Shown here piece by piece: positions 34,108 through 36,028 of a stretch of 36,028 bases of DNA. Positions within the stretch are counted from its first letter, which is position 1. Every line of letters begins with the position of its first letter. Both the position numbers and the translations under genes were made by a program. Origin of the DNA: Methylococcaceae bacterium (GTDB lineage: Bacteria > Pseudomonadota > Gammaproteobacteria > Methylococcales > Methylomonadaceae); contig JABFRM010000010.1 in the NCBI GenBank assembly GCA_013141155.1, positions 1 to 36,028 on the forward strand. Direction: 5' to 3'. A model generated the notes under the pieces. That model ran no database searches. It was not told the origin of the DNA and saw nothing but the letters and a program-made list of their open reading frames with translations.

Positions 34108-34621
34108 TTTCGACATTATTTTTGTTGCCGGAGCACATGGAGTGGGTAAAGGCTACTTTTGTTCAGAGATAGAGAAAGAAATCGGGTTACCGATATTTTC
34201 AGCATCAACACTTATTAAGGACGTAAAAAAATCAGCAGTTGACATTGGTAAGCGAGTTATTGATCCAGATCAAAATCAAGATTATTTAATCACTGCAATT
34301 AGCAATATAAATACACCATCCAAAACAATAATTTTAAATGGTCATTTTTGTTTGTATGATGGAAATAAAATAATTGAAGTTGAACTAAATGTTTTTAAGT
34401 CGATGCCCCTTAGTTCCATTATTATTTTATTTGATGACCCTCAAGTTTTATATGAAAGGTTGAAAGATAGGGATGGAAAATCGTTGGATATAGATATTAT
34501 TAACGCGTTACAAAATAAAGAACTTGAATTAGGTAAAATCACTGCTAACCAACTTAATATTCCGCTACTTATAAGTTCAAGCTCTCAATCTTCGGAAGTT
34601 CTTCATTGGATAGTACGGTAG
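34100..34621 (+). CDS. Adenylate-kinase-like P-loop NTPase/kinase
   Basis: A 173-residue protein starting at GTG with AAGGA ~9 nt upstream. The Walker A loop is 'VAGAHGVGKGYF' (9-20), with Gly after the Lys as in adenylate kinases (GKG) rather than the GKS/T of most ATPases. 'IILNGHFCLY' fits a Walker B-like strand, and 'LYERLKDRDGK' fits the Arg-containing lid. The size and layout are those of small nucleoside or nucleotide kinases (AAA_17/AAA_33-like). The substrate is not evident: a nucleotide, nucleoside, or a phosphorylated toxin target are all possible. It is the third gene of the PIN-GNAT/ASCH operon (8-nt overlap). Confidence 0.7.
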   Translation: MFNFDIIFVAGAHGVGKGYFCSEIEKEIGLPIFSASTLIKDVKKSAVDIGKRVIDPDQNQDYLITAISNINTPSKTIILNGHFCLYDGNKIIEVELNVFKSMPLSSIIILFDDPQVLYERLKDRDGKSLDIDIINALQNKELELGKITANQLNIPLLISSSSQSSEVLHWIVR

Positions 34622-34648
34622 TTTGGGCAGAGCGGTAGCGAAGCCCAA
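34618..34648. repeat. Hairpin repeat after kinase-like gene
   Basis: gtagtttgggcagagcg begins here, with ttgggc (34623-34628) pairing gcccaa (34643-34648). A near copy of the first 17 bases (16 of 17) recurs at 35941-35957. It overlaps the stop codon of the kinase-like gene. It belongs to a common type of extragenic palindrome and may aid termination. Confidence 0.5.
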
Positions 34649-34656
34649 GCCATAAT

Positions 34657-34715
34657 CGACGTAGCAGCCAGTAAGAAACGAGCCATTTTGAAGCAGTATT
34701 TATAGGAGAGCAACC
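34657..34715 (+). repeat. Duplicated toxin-antitoxin leader, copy 1
   Basis: This 59-nt leader matches 35241-35297 at roughly 47 of 59 aligned positions, with two single-base gaps. The 22 bases ending at the ribosome-binding site AGGAG are nearly identical. It leads directly into the broken DUF4160 gene. Confidence 0.65.
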
Positions 34716-34946
34716 ATGCCCGAAATAACCCGATTTTATTGAATTATTATCAAGCTCTTTTTTGGCGATCATCCGCCGCCCCACTTCCATGCGGTTTATG
34801 GTGAATATAACGCGCTGTTCAATATTGAAACCCTAGAAATGATGGAAGGTGATCTGCTGCATAGAGCTATGAAAATGGTCATCGAATGGGCGGGACAACA
34901 GCAAAATGAATTGTTGTTAATGTGGAAAAAATCAAGAATTTCATAA
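34716..34946 (+). pseudogene. DUF4160 gene interrupted by an in-frame TGA
   Basis: From the ATG at 34716 (AGGAG upstream) the frame reads 'MPEITRFY', TGA at 34740-34742, then an uninterrupted 'IIIKLFFGDHPPPHFHAVYG' continuing through 'ALFNIETLEMMEGDLLHRAM' to 'VIEWAGQQQNELLLMWKK' and a normal stop. The DUF4160 consensus has Gly (GGA) where the TGA stands, so a single G-to-T change explains it. Everything else, including 'GDHPPPHFH', is intact, so the loss is recent or the codon is read through. The gene pairs with DUF2442 26 nt downstream; these two families form a proposed type II toxin-antitoxin-like module. Confidence 0.8.
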
Positions 34947-34971
34947 ATTACCCCCCTTAAAATAAAGCACT

Positions 34972-35217
34972 ATGAACTGTCCAAAAATACACTGTACTAA
35001 AGCGGTTAATCACCATGTTTTAGCGATTGAATTTAATAATGGCGAAACAAAGCTGTATGACGTTAGCCCATTATTAAAAAATGAAATGTTTTTGCCGTTG
35101 CAAAATCCAGATTTTTTTAAGAATGTACAAGTAGAAACGGGGGGATATGCGGTTTTTTGGAATGAGGATATAGATATTAGCGAATATGAGTTATGGGTTC
35201 ATGGCACATGTCAATAA
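34972..35217 (+). CDS. DUF2442 protein
   Basis: An 81-residue protein with the DUF2442 pattern: 'VLAIEFNNGETKLYDVSPLL', 'FLPLQNPDFFKNVQVETGGY' and 'AVFWNEDIDISEYELWVHG'. The family is a small beta/alpha domain with a helix-turn-helix-like section, and its members usually sit directly next to DUF4160 genes, where they are thought to be the antitoxin or regulator partner. Here the partner gene upstream is broken, so this gene may be an orphan. No strong ribosome-binding site precedes the ATG. Confidence 0.85.
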   Translation: MNCPKIHCTKAVNHHVLAIEFNNGETKLYDVSPLLKNEMFLPLQNPDFFKNVQVETGGYAVFWNEDIDISEYELWVHGTCQ

Positions 35218-35240
35218 TCTTACCGCTACCCAAAAAAGTG

Positions 35241-35297
35241 CGACGCAGTTGCCAGCAAAAACAAGCTATCTTGAAACAGTATTTATAGGAGAAGACC
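35241..35297 (+). repeat. Duplicated toxin-antitoxin leader, copy 2
   Basis: This is the second copy of the leader at 34657-34715, ending in AGGAG before the VapB-like start at 35298. It suggests that both modules were mobilised or duplicated together with their promoter region. Confidence 0.65.
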
Positions 35298-35888
35298 ATG
35301 CAAGCGATAGAATTTGAAACGCATCTGGAAAATGGATTAATTCGCTTACCCGTTTCTCATCAACACTGGCAAGAAGGCAAACACGTTAAGGTCATTGTGT
35401 TAGTTGATGAAAGTATTGGTGACAATGCAGACCAGCAAAATCGGCAATCAATCAACCGACACGCTGGAAAAATCAGCCTGACACAAGACCCTTTAGATTT
35501 TCAAAAAAAATCCGAGATGAATGGGCATGAGTTTTGTTTTAGATACCAATACAATACTGTATTTTTAGCCGGGCGCTTAGCCGAACCACTACCAGAGGCT
35601 GATTTTTATGTGTCAGTGATTACCGAAATCGAATTACTATCCTATCCATTACTCAAGACGGAGGATGAGGCTGAAATCCGTGCATTTTTAAACGATATAA
35701 CGATTATTGATTTAACGGAAAACATTAAACAATCCGCGATTGCTTTTCGGCGCCAATATCGACTTAAATTACCCGATGCTTTGATTGTGGCAACTGCATA
35801 CAGTTTAAGTGCAGAGCTTTTTACCAATGATAATAAATTACTGGGGATAAGCGAATTATCTGTAAAATCTTTGTTACTAAAAGTGTAA
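35298..35888 (+). pseudogene. VapBC module fused by two single-base deletions
   Basis: The open frame of 196 codons is a chimera. Codons 1-~70 are an AbrB/VapB-like antitoxin ('MQAIEFETHLENGLIRLPVS'), and codons ~89-196 are a VapC PIN toxin ('FLAGRLAEPLPEADFYVSVITEIELLSYP'...'LPDALIVATAYS'). If one A is added to the A8 run at 35503-35510, the antitoxin ends normally as 'FQKKIRDEWA' with a stop overlapping the toxin ATG (35527). If one T is added to the T5 run at 35562-35566, the toxin reads 'MSFVLDTNTILYFLAGRLAE' without the premature TAG. As written, the toxin's catalytic 'LDTN' aspartate is lost from the fused frame. Either both genes have decayed or these are homopolymer sequencing errors. 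Confidence 0.75.
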
Positions 35889-36028
35889 GTGAAGCCTTTC
35901 TAAATCGAATAAAAAATAACTATAAAAAACCGTCAATAAAGTAGGTTGGGCAGAGCGATAAAAAGGCCATTATGCCCATGGTTACAACGTTTAAGGTTTC
36001 GGTGTGGTGGGTTTCATTATAGTCAAAC

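Noticed and set aside
34740-34742. Selenocysteine codon in the DUF4160 gene
   Set aside because: The family has glycine, not cysteine, at this place, and I saw no selenocysteine-insertion hairpin; a point mutation is simpler.
35889-36028. Start of a further gene at the right edge (ATG near 35972)
   Set aside because: The frame stops after about 16 codons at a TAG and the sequence looks like an extragenic repeat.

Overview
The window looks like chromosome from a gammaproteobacterium of moderate G+C content, most plausibly a methanotroph-type member of the Methylococcales. This rests on overall gene style: exported copper-type proteins, a GH57 glycogen branching enzyme next to a DUF4912 gene, and short dispersed hairpin repeats. 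No diagnostic methane-oxidation gene is present, so the placement is an inference. I saw no rRNA, tRNA, CRISPR array or insertion sequence.

Layout. Positions 1-2712 hold three family 2 glycosyltransferases (the first cut by the window edge), part of a surface-polysaccharide locus. A large solitary Hsp70-like protein (3036-5789) follows. After a 759-nt regulatory region, 6549-12906 carries an exported-protein block: two secreted proteins whose mature form should start with histidine, then TlpA thioredoxin, DUF4266 lipoprotein, a giant DUF3570 beta-barrel protein and an ApbE-type flavin transferase. A GH17 membrane enzyme (13214-14905) separates this from a copper pair, CopZ-like chaperone and CopA-type ATPase (14995-17521). 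The regulatory region upstream of 6549 has a good sigma-54 promoter match and four related 16-bp sites 200-300 bp upstream of it.

Positions 17623-30177 are mainly housekeeping: Gfo/Idh oxidoreductase, FAH-family enzyme, rpe, an inserted vapBC pair, trpE-trpG, a GT4 glycosyltransferase, a TVP38/flavoprotein reductase pair, a peroxiredoxin, and a glycogen cluster of DUF4912, GH57 branching enzyme and (30197-31702) an unusual two-starch-binding-domain plus EEP phosphatase/nuclease fusion. Two inverted copies of an 83-bp dispersed repeat lie at 18668-18750 and 26983-27065.

From 31703 to the end is an accessory, AT-rich and partly decayed region: an N-terminal scrap of a restriction-modification-type methyltransferase, an overlapping three-gene operon (PIN-GNAT-PUA-like protein, ASCH protein, adenylate-kinase-like P-loop protein) that I regard as the best candidate for an undescribed system, then a broken DUF4160 gene with its DUF2442 partner and a frameshifted vapBC. 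The two last modules share a duplicated leader sequence.
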